Positions 17,543 through 25,840 of a stretch of DNA of 64,000 nucleotides are shown here, one piece after another. The stretch's first letter is position 1; each line of letters starts with the position of its first letter. Position numbers and translations under genes: made by a program. The stretch spans positions 124,001 to 188,000 of the forward strand of contig CAIYAP010000007.1 of assembly GCA_903924205.1 (NCBI GenBank), given 5' to 3'. The notes beneath the pieces are model-generated. The model was given only the letters and a program-made list of their open reading frames with translations. It did not search any database and was not told the origin of the DNA. This DNA comes from an uncultured Actinomycetes bacterium (GTDB taxonomy: Bacteria; Actinomycetota; Acidimicrobiia; Acidimicrobiales; RAAP-2).

Positions 17543-19044
17543 TTCGAACCTCCTGCGCCCATGCCTGCTGCCATGGACATCTTCGAGTCACTCGAACTAC
17601 GACGGCCCAGCACCATCACCAGCGGACGAGTAAAGAACCAAGTCATGAGAATGTCGAGCAAGGTCGACAGACCTAAGAAGAATGCGAATCCGCGGACGCT
17701 GCCGACCGCAATCATGTAAAGCAAAACTGCCGCCAGCAAGCTAACGAGGTCGGCGGCCAACACGGTGCGCCATGCCGACCTAAAGCCTCGGTCAACACTC
17801 GACCGAACCGAACGACCGGCTCGCGCCTCATCCTTCAAGCGTTCGAAGTACACGATGTAGGAGTCGACGGTAATACCGATTGACACAATCAAACCGGTCA
17901 CACCAGCCAAGTCGAAGCTTGGCGCCAGCGAGGTATGGCCCAGTGCCGAGATAATTGCCCACAGCACGCCGGCGGTCAGTCCCAAGCCAGCGACGATCAC
18001 CGCACCGAGCGCGCGATAGTAAATCAGCGTGTACAGAAGAACCAGGATCAAACCGGCAACACCGGCCCAGAGGCCCGCGAGGAGTGAGCTGTGACCCAAG
18101 GTCGGTGACACTGACTGGGCGTACTCGGGCGTAAGGCGAACGGGCAGAGCGCCGAAATTGATAACTAGCGCCAATTGCTTCGCCGACGCTTCAGTGAAGT
18201 TACCGGAGATCGAACCCGTACCGCCGTAGGAGTTGAAGACATTGTCCGAGGCGGAAATGATCGGCGCCGACTGCACTTGACCGTCGAGTTCAATGGCCAG
18301 CAGCTGGTGGAAGTTCGCTCCCGCGACCTTGTCCCACAATGCGGAGCCCGCACCTGTCGTCTTGAAGGAAACGACCCATTGCCCTGTCTGGGTCAGCTGA
18401 GCCGTTGAACTCGCAATTGCCGTACCCGTCATTTCTGCGGGTCCGAGGACGTAACGAAGGCCACTGCCAGAGGCGTCCGGCAAGATGACGTATCCCTTCG
18501 GGTTGTCGTATTCCGGTGGCGTACTCGCGTAGTCGGTGTAGGCCGGGTCCGGCGACACGTTGTTGGACGTGAAGCCCGCGGCGCTGGTCGAGGGCGTGAC
18601 GCCGAGGTTGGCGCGCGACATCAGATACTGCGACCCACACTGGGGAATCTTCGATCCCCACGCGTGCTTGTAGGTCTTCGCGCTGTACGCCTCACACATC
18701 ACGGGGCGAAACAGCAGCTGCGCGGTTTGTCCGACGGTGGCCAAAATTTGGCGAGCGTCGTTCACACCCGGAACGGCCACCACCACGGTGCCACCCTGAA
18801 GGTTGACGGTGGCGCCGGACACTCCGAGCCCGTTGACTCGGTTGCTCAAGATGTTGGTAACTTCTTTGAGTTCCACCGGCGTTGCCTTGTGGACTGGTTT
18901 GTACACCACTGACAGGCCACCCGCGAGGTCGAGGCCGAGCTTCGGCGTCCAACCAGCCGCCACGGTGGCCCCAAAGGCCCCGAGCGACAAGACGACTGTC
19001 GCCACCAGGCTCAGAATCAGTTTGCGAGGTGTTCCCGTACTCAC
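17539..19044 (-). CDS. secD: Protein translocase subunit SecD
   Basis: The 501-residue partner of SecF. The N-terminal membrane segment is followed by PKLGLDLAGGLSVVYKP, then the long extracytoplasmic P1 domain (about 45-310), and the six-segment RND-like bundle carrying SIGITVDSYIVYFERLKDE and VDRGFRSAWRTVLAADL. These are the SecD motifs for proton-coupled translocation. The P1 region has several cysteines (near residues 117-138), seen in some actinobacterial SecD. It sits between yajC and secF with 4-base overlaps at both ends, so the three form one translational unit. Confidence 0.96.
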   Translation of the reverse strand: MSTGTPRKLILSLVATVVLSLGAFGATVAAGWTPKLGLDLAGGLSVVYKPVHKATPVELKEVTNILSNRVNGLGVSGATVNLQGGTVVVAVPGVNDARQILATVGQTAQLLFRPVMCEAYSAKTYKHAWGSKIPQCGSQYLMSRANLGVTPSTSAAGFTSNNVSPDPAYTDYASTPPEYDNPKGYVILPDASGSGLRYVLGPAEMTGTAIASSTAQLTQTGQWVVSFKTTGAGSALWDKVAGANFHQLLAIELDGQVQSAPIISASDNVFNSYGGTGSISGNFTEASAKQLALVINFGALPVRLTPEYAQSVSPTLGHSSLLAGLWAGVAGLILVLLYTLIYYRALGAVIVAGLGLTAGVLWAIISALGHTSLAPSFDLAGVTGLIVSIGITVDSYIVYFERLKDEARAGRSVRSSVDRGFRSAWRTVLAADLVSLLAAVLLYMIAVGSVRGFAFFLGLSTLLDILMTWFFTRPLVMVLGRRSSSDSKMSMAAGMGAGGSK

Positions 19045-19376
19045 TTCGACTCCTGTCCGCCATCCTCGTCGACTACCGGTTCGATGGTCGGCGGGGTGTA
19101 CACGCCCTGAATGGCGCGCTTAATAAAAGTCAGTTCCTGGCCCGAGGTCACGCGAATGCTCACCTGGTCCAGGTCAGCGTTGATCAAGGTCACCGTGCCG
19201 ATGAGCCCACCAATCGTGGTGACCTGATCGCCTACGTTGTAGTTCTGAGTCTGCGTACGGGCCGCACGGGCCTTCTTCTGGCGCGGACGGAGGTAGCCGA
19301 AGTAAACGGCTGCGTACAACACGATGATGATCAAGATGGTCGGGTTGAAACCTGACTTGGCCGCGGTAGCGAGCAT
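19041..19376 (-). CDS. yajC: Preprotein translocase accessory subunit YajC
   Basis: A 111-residue single-span protein. The membrane segment lies near residues 9-28, followed by the family signature YFGYLRPRQKKARA and NVGDQVTTIGGLIGTVTLI. YajC associates with SecDF. A good Shine-Dalgarno site (GGAGG on the minus strand, about 19383-19387) precedes the ATG, which supports this start. The 48-base gap to ruvB contains no gene. Confidence 0.94.
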   Translation of the reverse strand: MLATAAKSGFNPTILIIIVLYAAVYFGYLRPRQKKARAARTQTQNYNVGDQVTTIGGLIGTVTLINADLDQVSIRVTSGQELTFIKRAIQGVYTPPTIEPVVDEDGGQESK

Positions 19377-19424
19377 GAATCCTCCATGATTTGTAGGGCA
19401 ACCCTACTCGCGAATTAGGGGGAA

Positions 19425-20453
19425 CTAGAACAACCCCGCGTTGGGCACGGCACGCCCGACGTGGCGGTAGGCAGCAGCGGTCGCCAGACGTCCACGAGGA
19501 GTTCTCTGAATGAATCCTTGGCGCAACAGGTAGGGCTCGTAGGCGTCTTCCAGCGTTTGGGGCTCCTCCCCCACGGCCTGCGACAAAGTGGTCAACCCCA
19601 CGGGTTGACCAGCGAAAGGGCCTGTCAATAAATCCAGAATCCCTCGGTCGACCTTGTCGAGCCCCGCCTCATCCACACCAAAAAGCGTGAGAGCTTCGCG
19701 GGCACCCTCTTCGTTGAGGCCATCCCAGCCACGAACCTGAGCGACGTCGCGCACTCGACGCAACAATCGGTTGGCAATTCTCGGGGTGCCACGACTTCGA
19801 CGAGCCACTTCTCGCGCTCCCCCTTCATCGATAGCAACACCGAGGCGGCCCGCGGATTGACGCACGATGGCAGTCAATTCATCGACTTCATAGAAGTCCA
19901 GGCGAGCTACGAAGCCAAAACGATCCCGCAGTGGTCCCGCCAACAATCCAGTGCGGGTGGTGGCGCCGACCAACGTAAACGGCGGCAAGTCGATTCGAAT
20001 AGATCGAGCCGATGGCCCTCTGCCCACCATCACGTCAACGCGACGATCTTCCATCGCCAGATACAGCATTTCCTCAACGGAACGTTGAAGGCGATGAATC
20101 TCGTCTATGAAGAGAACGTCACCTTCGGACAAGTCCGACAAGATGGCGGCAGCATCGCCGGGGCGAGTGAGCACCGGACCCGAGGTCACACGCAATTGCG
20201 ACTGCATTTCCGTCGAGACAATGTGGGCCAAGGAGGTTTTCCCCAGTCCTGGCGGACCCGCCAACAAAATGTGGTCGGCCACGTGGCCGCGCTCTCGAGC
20301 GGCTCGCAACATAATTTTCAAGTGATCGGATACGTCTCGCTGGCCAATGAATGAGTCGAAGTCGCTGGGGCGGAGCTCATTGAGGGTGGAGACCTCGTTG
20401 CTGTCCACCGTGGCGAAAACCATTTCGTTGGGCACTTCCTCGTGACGACTCAT
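19425..20453 (-). CDS. ruvB: Holliday junction branch migration helicase RuvB
   Basis: RuvB is the AAA+ motor that drives Holliday junction migration with RuvA. The 342-residue sequence begins the conserved part at LRPSDFDSFIGQRDVSDHL. It has Walker A GPPGLGKTSLA, Walker B VLFIDEIHRLQRSVEEMLY, sensor 1 LVGATTRTGLLAGPLRDRFG, and the C-terminal winged helix with YEPYLLRQGFIQRTPRGRLA. Everything needed for activity is present. It overlaps ruvA by 4 bases, completing a ruvC-ruvA-ruvB operon. Confidence 0.97.
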   Translation of the reverse strand: MSRHEEVPNEMVFATVDSNEVSTLNELRPSDFDSFIGQRDVSDHLKIMLRAARERGHVADHILLAGPPGLGKTSLAHIVSTEMQSQLRVTSGPVLTRPGDAAAILSDLSEGDVLFIDEIHRLQRSVEEMLYLAMEDRRVDVMVGRGPSARSIRIDLPPFTLVGATTRTGLLAGPLRDRFGFVARLDFYEVDELTAIVRQSAGRLGVAIDEGGAREVARRSRGTPRIANRLLRRVRDVAQVRGWDGLNEEGAREALTLFGVDEAGLDKVDRGILDLLTGPFAGQPVGLTTLSQAVGEEPQTLEDAYEPYLLRQGFIQRTPRGRLATAAAYRHVGRAVPNAGLF

Positions 20454-21010
20454 GGGCGTCCCAACTGTCGCAACGCCACTCGCAGGGCATCACCCTCGTT
20501 CTCGGGCAAATCCAGGCCATCAAGTACAGCACGAATCTCCGCCGCTGCGTATCCCAATCCAGACAGCGCCTCTGAAATATCCGAGCGAATTGGCGAGAAT
20601 CCTCCTGAAGCGTCTGGCAGAGACCCCGACAATTCCAGGATCAATCGGCTCGCCGTCTTCTTCCCGATTCCCGGAACGGCAGTCAGCGCGTTCACGTCCT
20701 CGGCTGCGATAGCCGCCGTGATGTCCGCCGGTGACAGCGTGGAGAGAAAAGCGAGCCCGATCGTGGGACCGATTCCCGGCGAGGAGATGAGAAGTCGAAA
20801 AATCTGACGCTCCGTTGCCGATCCGAAACCGAACAGGGTGATGGCGTCATCGCGCACCGCCGTGTGGACGTAGACACTGATCGCCGTGCCGACTCGCGCG
20901 TCACGAGCGAGGGGTGCAGGAACGTGGACGTCATAACCCACCCCGTTCGCATCAATCAAAATCACGTTTTTCTCGACGAGCCGCGTCACGCCGCTGAGCC
21001 AACCAATCAC
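20450..21010 (-). CDS. ruvA: Holliday junction DNA-binding protein RuvA
   Basis: A 186-residue RuvA with all three domains: the N-terminal OB fold (1-62), tandem helix-hairpin-helix motifs (LISSPGIGPTIGLAFLS and LTAVPGIGKKTASRLILEL), and a C-terminal RuvB-contact domain with EALSGLGYAAAEI. It binds the four-way junction and loads RuvB. Its start overlaps the ruvC stop by 4 bases and its stop overlaps ruvB by 4. Confidence 0.96.
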   Translation of the reverse strand: MIGWLSGVTRLVEKNVILIDANGVGYDVHVPAPLARDARVGTAISVYVHTAVRDDAITLFGFGSATERQIFRLLISSPGIGPTIGLAFLSTLSPADITAAIAAEDVNALTAVPGIGKKTASRLILELSGSLPDASGGFSPIRSDISEALSGLGYAAAEIRAVLDGLDLPENEGDALRVALRQLGRP

Positions 21011-21504
21011 TGTGCCGCCTGATAACGAAGATCTCGGTGGGCGACAATGAGATGGGTCAAAGCCAACGCCACCGCGTCAGCGGCGTCGGCTGGTTCAATT
21101 CGAGATGCCAAACCGCACAGCTGGGTGACGCGCTCTTGCATCTGGATCTTGGTTGCCGCCCCGTAGCCGGTCACGGCGAGTTTCGCTTCCTGCGAGGTGT
21201 ACTGGCGAACGAGCATGCCTCGACGGGCCGCCAAGCCCACCGCGAGCCCGCTGGCCTGCGAGACGCCTTGAGCAGTCAGGGCGTTCTTTTGGAAGAAAAC
21301 CTTTTCCACCGCCACGGCCTCAGCGGGAAATTCGTCGTAGAGAGAATCAAGGTCACGGCACAGTTCCCCGAGCCGACCCTCTACTGGCGCTTTGGCATCC
21401 GTACGTAGCGTTCCAAACCGTAAAAGCTGGGAGGAACGAGCGTCTCCGCGCACCACGGCAAAGCCGCAACGCGTGAGCCCCGGGTCGATTCCAATGACGA
21501 ACAT
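21007..21504 (-). CDS. ruvC: Holliday junction resolvase RuvC
   Basis: A 165-residue RNase H-fold endonuclease. The first catalytic Asp is in GIDPGLTRCG (Asp7), the Glu in AVEKVFFQKN, and the final acidic pair in IEPADAADAVALALTH. RuvC cuts Holliday junctions symmetrically after RuvAB migration. The ATG start (21502-21504) has no Shine-Dalgarno but is 7 bases downstream of a TAATAT hexamer, so ruvCAB may have its own leaderless promoter even though it lies inside a long same-strand run. Confidence 0.96.
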   Translation of the reverse strand: MFVIGIDPGLTRCGFAVVRGDARSSQLLRFGTLRTDAKAPVEGRLGELCRDLDSLYDEFPAEAVAVEKVFFQKNALTAQGVSQASGLAVGLAARRGMLVRQYTSQEAKLAVTGYGAATKIQMQERVTQLCGLASRIEPADAADAVALALTHLIVAHRDLRYQAAQ

Positions 21505-21511
21505 ATGTTCG

Positions 21512-21517
21512 ATATTA
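21512..21517 (-). promoter_or_regulatory. Candidate -10 element (TAATAT) for leaderless ruvC mRNA
   Basis: On the minus strand TAATAT is followed by 7 bases and the ruvC ATG. No ribosome binding site is present in the 37-base gap to yebC. The motif is one of several in the window with the same spacing. Confidence 0.4.
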
Positions 21518-21542
21518 CCGTGTCGCGTAGTGGCGATCGGGG

Positions 21543-22292
21543 CTATCCCTCGTAGGCGGCGAGGATGTCGTCCGGAATATCAACGTTGGCGTACACGTTC
21601 TGTACGTCATCTTGATCATCGATCGCTTCAATCAGACGCAAGATCTTCTTCGCGTCGTTCTCGTCGGTGACGGGAATGAAATTCTGAGGTACCAAAATCA
21701 AGTCGCTGGAGAGCACCTTGACGCCGGCCGCTTCGAGAGCTTCACGCACGGCCGCGGTCTCCATGGGGTCGGTGGTGATGAGAAAGTTCTCTCCGTTGCT
21801 GGTGAGGTTTTCGCCACCGGCTTCCATAACCTGCTCCAGAAGGTCGTCCTCTGAGAGCGAACCGGGAACCTCGATGGAACCCTTGCGGTCAAATTGCCAC
21901 GCCACCGAGCCGGGCTCCGCGATAGCACCGCCCCCCTTCGAAAAGAGGCTACGAACTTCGGCACTCGTACGGTTTCGGTTGTCCGTCAGCACTTCGACGA
22001 TGATGGCCACGCCACCGGGGGCGTAACCCTCGTACGTAATTGCTTCGTAGCGAACGCCATCGGCCTCACCCGTCGCACGCTTAATAGCGCGCTCGATGGT
22101 GTCAATGGGCACCGATCCATCGCGAGCCTTTTGGAAGGCCGTACGTAGGGACGCATTCGAATCCATGTCGCCACCGCCTTCGCGGGCGGCGACCTCAATT
22201 TGGCGAATGAGCTTGGCGAACAACTTGGCGCGAGCCTTGTCCTGAGCACCCTTACGGTGCTTTGTTGTTGCCCATTTAGAGTGACCGGACAT
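21543..22292 (-). CDS. yebC: YebC/PmpR family protein (translation factor or transcriptional regulator)
   Basis: The 249-residue protein begins MSGHSKWATTKHRKGAQD, the universal family N-terminus, and continues to the normal length with the DNGNRTSAEVRSLFSKGGG-like DNRNRTSAEVRSLFSKGG region. An upstream in-frame extension exists, but the ATG at 22290-22292 is chosen because the conserved start is exact and a strong AGGAGG site lies just upstream (about 22298-22303). Family members have been described as DNA-binding regulators and, for some, as factors that relieve ribosome stalling. M. tuberculosis has its copy (Rv2603c) in the same place, between pdxT and ruvC, from memory. Confidence 0.94.
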   Translation of the reverse strand: MSGHSKWATTKHRKGAQDKARAKLFAKLIRQIEVAAREGGGDMDSNASLRTAFQKARDGSVPIDTIERAIKRATGEADGVRYEAITYEGYAPGGVAIIVEVLTDNRNRTSAEVRSLFSKGGGAIAEPGSVAWQFDRKGSIEVPGSLSEDDLLEQVMEAGGENLTSNGENFLITTDPMETAAVREALEAAGVKVLSSDLILVPQNFIPVTDENDAKKILRLIEAIDDQDDVQNVYANVDIPDDILAAYEG

Positions 22293-22350
22293 GTGTTCCT
22301 CCTGCCCCGCTGGGGCGGTTTTAGTGTAGCGAGCGAGCGCAGACCGTTGT

Positions 22351-22941
22351 TTACTGCGCCGCAGCCGCCGCGATCTGCAAAAAGTACTGATGCAGCTGAA
22401 TATCCGAGGTGAGCTCGGGGTGAAAACAGCACCCGACCACGTTGCCTTGGCGTACCACCACGGGGTCATCGCTGCCATCTCGATTAATGGTCGCGAGAAT
22501 ACGGACCTCGGGACCCGCGGCGATGATCCGAGGGGCTCGTATGAAGACGCCCACCATGTGCCCCACGTCACGAACGTCAATGGGCGTTTCAAAGCTCGCG
22601 ATTTGTCGACCGTACCCATTTCGCTTGACGGTCACGTCGAGGGCCGCAAAAGACCATTGATCCGCGCGACCGTCTTCAATATGCGATGACAAGGCAATGA
22701 GACCAGCGCAGGTTCCGAAGGCTGCCATACCGGAGGCCAATCGGCTCGCGAGCGCTAGGCGCAGGCCCGACGTGTCCAGCAATTTTGCGATGGCGGTTGA
22801 CTCGCCGCCCGGCAGAATCAGTCCATCCACGAGATCAAGCTCGCGCGGCGTGCGAACGTCGACTACCTCAGCACCCGCTCGCTCCAGAGACGCGCGGTGT
22901 TCCCGCACGTCGCCCTGAAGGGCGAGAACTCCGACGCGCAC
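22351..22941 (-). CDS. pdxT: Pyridoxal 5'-phosphate synthase glutaminase subunit PdxT
   Basis: PdxT hydrolyses glutamine and passes ammonia to PdxS. The 196-residue class I amidotransferase has VLALQGDVREH at the N-terminus, LPGGEST (43-49), the nucleophile Cys78 in FGTCAGLI and His174-Glu176 in CFHPEL, the full catalytic triad. It is only 2 bases downstream of pdxS and must be co-transcribed with it. Confidence 0.96.
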   Translation of the reverse strand: MRVGVLALQGDVREHRASLERAGAEVVDVRTPRELDLVDGLILPGGESTAIAKLLDTSGLRLALASRLASGMAAFGTCAGLIALSSHIEDGRADQWSFAALDVTVKRNGYGRQIASFETPIDVRDVGHMVGVFIRAPRIIAAGPEVRILATINRDGSDDPVVVRQGNVVGCCFHPELTSDIQLHQYFLQIAAAAAQ

Positions 22942-22943
22942 GT

Positions 22944-23834
22944 TTACCAGCCGCGCTCGGCGAGGCGCTGCTCAAGAGAGGAGGTTTCCCAACCCTTCAT
23001 GGCGGCGCCCAGTCCCGTGGACACTTCTGCCACCTTGGCGGCATCACGAAAGTGCGTGGCGGCCTGGACGATGGCGTTTGCCATGCGAATGGGATCATCG
23101 CTCTTGAAGATGCCCGATCCGACGAAGACAGCCTGGGCGCCTAACTGTAAAACCAGCGACGCGTCCGCGGGGGTGGAGATGCCACCAGCACAAAACAGCG
23201 GAACCGGTAGTTCGCCGCGCTCAGCTACTTCCTGCACCAACGGCAAAGGGGCCTGAAGGTCTTTGGCCAGCGAAAACAACTCCGACGCGTCAGCTGTTTG
23301 CAGGCGACGAATTTCCATATTGATGGTGCGCAAGTGACGCACGGCTTCCACAATGTTGCCGGTGCCCGCTTCGCCCTTTGATCGAATCATGCACGCGCCT
23401 TCTCCAATGCGGCGAAGCGCCTCACCGAGGTTCGTGGCGCCACACACGAAGGGAACAGTGAAGGCCCACTTGTCGATGTGATTCACTTCGTCGGCGGGTG
23501 TGAGGACTTCCGACTCGTCGATGTAGTCCACGTCTAGTGCCTGAAGGATTTGAGCTTCGGCGAAGTGACCAATGCGAGCCTTGGCCATAACGGGGATGGT
23601 CACCGTCGCCTGAATCTCCTTGATCATCTTCGGGTCGCTCATACGCGACACGCCGCCATCACGACGAATGTCACTGGGCACGCGCTCAAGCGCCATCACG
23701 GCGACCGCGCCGGCATCTTCGGCAATCTTGGCCTGTTCGGGGTTGACGACATCCATAATGACGCCCCCACGCAACATGTCGGCGAGGCCCCGCTTAACGC
23801 GAGCTGATCCAGTTTCAATGTGAGCGCTACTCAT
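22944..23834 (-). CDS. pdxS: Pyridoxal 5'-phosphate synthase subunit PdxS
   Basis: PdxS makes PLP from ribose 5-phosphate, glyceraldehyde 3-phosphate and ammonia as a dodecamer with PdxT. The 296-residue TIM barrel is highly conserved: [65 protein letters not shown] and [13 protein letters not shown], including both active-site lysines. The ATG start has no Shine-Dalgarno and lies 7 bases after TAGCCT, suggesting a leaderless promoter for pdxST. Confidence 0.97.
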   Translation of the reverse strand: MSSAHIETGSARVKRGLADMLRGGVIMDVVNPEQAKIAEDAGAVAVMALERVPSDIRRDGGVSRMSDPKMIKEIQATVTIPVMAKARIGHFAEAQILQALDVDYIDESEVLTPADEVNHIDKWAFTVPFVCGATNLGEALRRIGEGACMIRSKGEAGTGNIVEAVRHLRTINMEIRRLQTADASELFSLAKDLQAPLPLVQEVAERGELPVPLFCAGGISTPADASLVLQLGAQAVFVGSGIFKSDDPIRMANAIVQAATHFRDAAKVAEVSTGLGAAMKGWETSSLEQRLAERGW

Positions 23835-23841
23835 GGCTCAC

Positions 23842-23847
23842 AGGCTA
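23842..23847 (-). promoter_or_regulatory. Candidate -10 element (TAGCCT) for leaderless pdxS mRNA
   Basis: On the minus strand TAGCCT ends 7 bases before the pdxS ATG in the 23-base gap downstream of the M48-like gene. No Shine-Dalgarno is visible. Motif evidence only. Confidence 0.35.
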
Positions 23848-23857
23848 GTTGTCGCGC

Positions 23858-24748
23858 TCACCACTCCAGCAGGGCGCGAGCACGTACATCAGCACGGTCG
23901 AGGTCGCCCAGAGGGCTCTCCGCTCGGTCGGCGTATTGGTCAAACCACACCCACCGTTGTTGCGAATACGTGGCGCTCACGAAATAGCCAGTGGTGGCAG
24001 GATTCTGGCCACAGAATTCCAACGCGCGAGCAATGCCCAAGGGGTAGCGGATTGCGGCCGCGGCGATTTCGTCCGCACGATATGCCTGGTCGCGACCGGC
24101 GAGAACCCGCGCTTTGTCAGGGTTCAAGGTAGACACGGCAGCGACGCTGCGTCGGTCCGTGAGCCGAAGCCGAACGCGGGCCATGCCGTGTGCGACAACG
24201 CCCTCGAGGTCAATGAGTTCGATCTCGTCGAGCAGCCCGCTCGTCACGATGAGGGCCCAACGTCCGGGATCGCCCAGAGGCAAAAAGGTCGCATTGACCG
24301 ATGCATCCTTCACGATGAAGCAACTGACATCGGCGAGCCCGAAAGTGGCACTCAAACGCTCGGTGATGGTGCCAATTCGTTGCCGAAGGGCAGTATCGGC
24401 CACTGGCTCGAATTCACCCAGAATGCGGTCTGCCAGCAAGAGCGAGTCGCGACGCCACTTGGTCATCGTGATGGCACGATTAGCCAAGACGAGGATTCCG
24501 GCCAAAAGGGCCACCGCCCCGATGATTCCGAGAATGCCGAGGGCCACGGCCGCGAGCAGCAAGACCACTCCCCCCACCGACAACGTCATGCCCGCGAGAT
24601 ACTGAGGGCGGAACGATGCCGCGAGAGCGCCCTCATTTTCCGCGACCTCGTGAGGCGACGCCGAGTAAGGGCTCTGCCACGTGGGGTCGAGACGAGCCTC
24701 GACGACCGGCGTGCGGGTCGAGCGTTGACGCGAACGATTTTGAGCCAT
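23858..24748 (-). CDS. M48-like membrane protein with a destroyed zinc site (probable pseudo-protease)
   Basis: A 296-residue protein. A soluble N-terminus is followed by two membrane segments (about residues 52-90), then a domain that follows the M48 (HtpX-like) peptidase plan. VNATFLPLGD matches the NAFALP strand, LIVTSGLLDEIELIDLEGVVAHGMARVRL matches the active-site helix, and QAYRADEIAAAAIRYP matches the ExxAD helix. The HExxH metal motif reads HGMAR, so the catalytic Glu and second His are gone. The Glu of the third ligand position is Ala (QAYRAD). A zinc protease is therefore not expected. Its neighbours are pimA and pdxS. The M48 relation is my alignment by eye. Confidence 0.65.
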   Translation of the reverse strand: MAQNRSRQRSTRTPVVEARLDPTWQSPYSASPHEVAENEGALAASFRPQYLAGMTLSVGGVVLLLAAVALGILGIIGAVALLAGILVLANRAITMTKWRRDSLLLADRILGEFEPVADTALRQRIGTITERLSATFGLADVSCFIVKDASVNATFLPLGDPGRWALIVTSGLLDEIELIDLEGVVAHGMARVRLRLTDRRSVAAVSTLNPDKARVLAGRDQAYRADEIAAAAIRYPLGIARALEFCGQNPATTGYFVSATYSQQRWVWFDQYADRAESPLGDLDRADVRARALLEW

Positions 24749-24757
24749 AGAGCGAGG

Positions 24758-25840
24758 TTACCGTTTGGGCAACGACGACACGAGCCGGTCGAAGCGCTCG
24801 AGATAGAAAGTCGCGAGGCTGCCCAGCGAGAAAGACGTCGCTCGTGCCATTCCGAGTCGACTCACTCGGCCGGCGTCCGTGGCCAACACGCTCATGTGAC
24901 GCGCCCAGTCATCTGCAGCACCGGGAGTGGCGAGGGCGGCGCCATCACCGACCACCTGGCGGTAACCATCGATATCGCTCGCGACCACCGCCGCTCCCGC
25001 CGCCATCGCCTCGGCGACCACGATTCCAAAACTTTCGCCCCCCAAGGCGGGGCACAGCACGATCTTCGCGCGGTGCAACCACTCATCACGCTCGGCATCA
25101 CTCACTCGTCCTCTAATCTCCACTCCCGACATGCTGCGAGCGCGAGTCTCGATTTCCAGGCGCAAAGGCCCATCGCCCACCACAATGAGTTGATACGTGG
25201 GGTGCGTCTGGTGGAAGAGGGCGAAGGCATCGAGGGCGACGCCTATACCTTTTCGCTGCTCGAGGCGGCCGATCACCACCACGAGGTTCTCTCGTTCCTC
25301 GCTCACGGGTCCCGCGACGGTGTCAATGCCATTCCACGCGATATCACAGGTGCGTCCGGTCGCTCGCTGAAACGTCGACGCTGCGCTCTCGCTCACCGCG
25401 ACCACATCATCGAGTCGCGTGCTGACCGCCCTCAAGAGTGGGCGAGTTAAGAAGTAGGCCGGGCCCCAGCCCGAACGGTGGACTGTGGCGAGAGTGGGCA
25501 CATGATGACGCCTCACGGTCGCATAACTAGCCACCGGCGCGAAAGGCTCATGGAGGTGAACTACGTCAGCGTTGAAATCGTCAATTGCCCGCGCCATGCG
25601 CATCGACGCGATGGGCGAGAGGGTGATGGGAGCACGAGATCCATTGGCGGGGAGGGTCACCAAGCGCCCGAATCGCAGCACATTCGCCGTCGTGCGATAG
25701 CTCTGGTGGTCGTGCGTATCGGGAGCCACGACCAAAGTCTCGTGACCCGCGCGAGCGAATTCTCGACTCAGGCCGATGACTTGATCTTGCACTCCTCCCG
25801 GTAGCGAGAGTGCGTACGGCGAGACAATGGCAATCCTCAT
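24758..25840 (-). CDS. pimA: GT4 glycosyltransferase, phosphatidylinositol mannosyltransferase PimA-like
   Basis: A 360-residue GT-B fold enzyme. It begins MRIAIVSPYALSLPGGVQDQ with the glycine-rich acceptor loop, has VVVIGRLEQRKGIGVALDAF at the start of the C-domain and the nucleotide-sugar motif CPALGGESFGIVVAEAMAAG. PimA adds the first mannose from GDP-mannose to phosphatidylinositol at the inner membrane face. The start at 25838-25840 is preferred over an upstream in-frame one because it forms an ATGA overlap with the acyltransferase stop and gives the family N-terminus. The pgsA1-patA-pimA order strongly supports the assignment. Confidence 0.85.
   Translation of the reverse strand: MRIAIVSPYALSLPGGVQDQVIGLSREFARAGHETLVVAPDTHDHQSYRTTANVLRFGRLVTLPANGSRAPITLSPIASMRMARAIDDFNADVVHLHEPFAPVASYATVRRHHVPTLATVHRSGWGPAYFLTRPLLRAVSTRLDDVVAVSESAASTFQRATGRTCDIAWNGIDTVAGPVSEERENLVVVIGRLEQRKGIGVALDAFALFHQTHPTYQLIVVGDGPLRLEIETRARSMSGVEIRGRVSDAERDEWLHRAKIVLCPALGGESFGIVVAEAMAAGAAVVASDIDGYRQVVGDGAALATPGAADDWARHMSVLATDAGRVSRLGMARATSFSLGSLATFYLERFDRLVSSLPKR

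Noticed and set aside
16868-17719. A 283-codon plus-strand frame opposite secF and secD
   Set aside because: It lies across two certain genes and has shadow-type composition.
22293-22619. An N-terminal extension of the yebC frame of about 109 codons
   Set aside because: It runs through pdxT on the same strand in another frame, and the family start MSGHSKW has a strong AGGAGG site.
23849-25450. A 533-codon open frame on the plus strand opposite the M48-like gene and pimA
   Set aside because: It is antisense to two well-supported genes, is rich in His, Arg, Gln and Gly with no domain, and spans their boundary. Such long antisense frames are common in GC-rich DNA.
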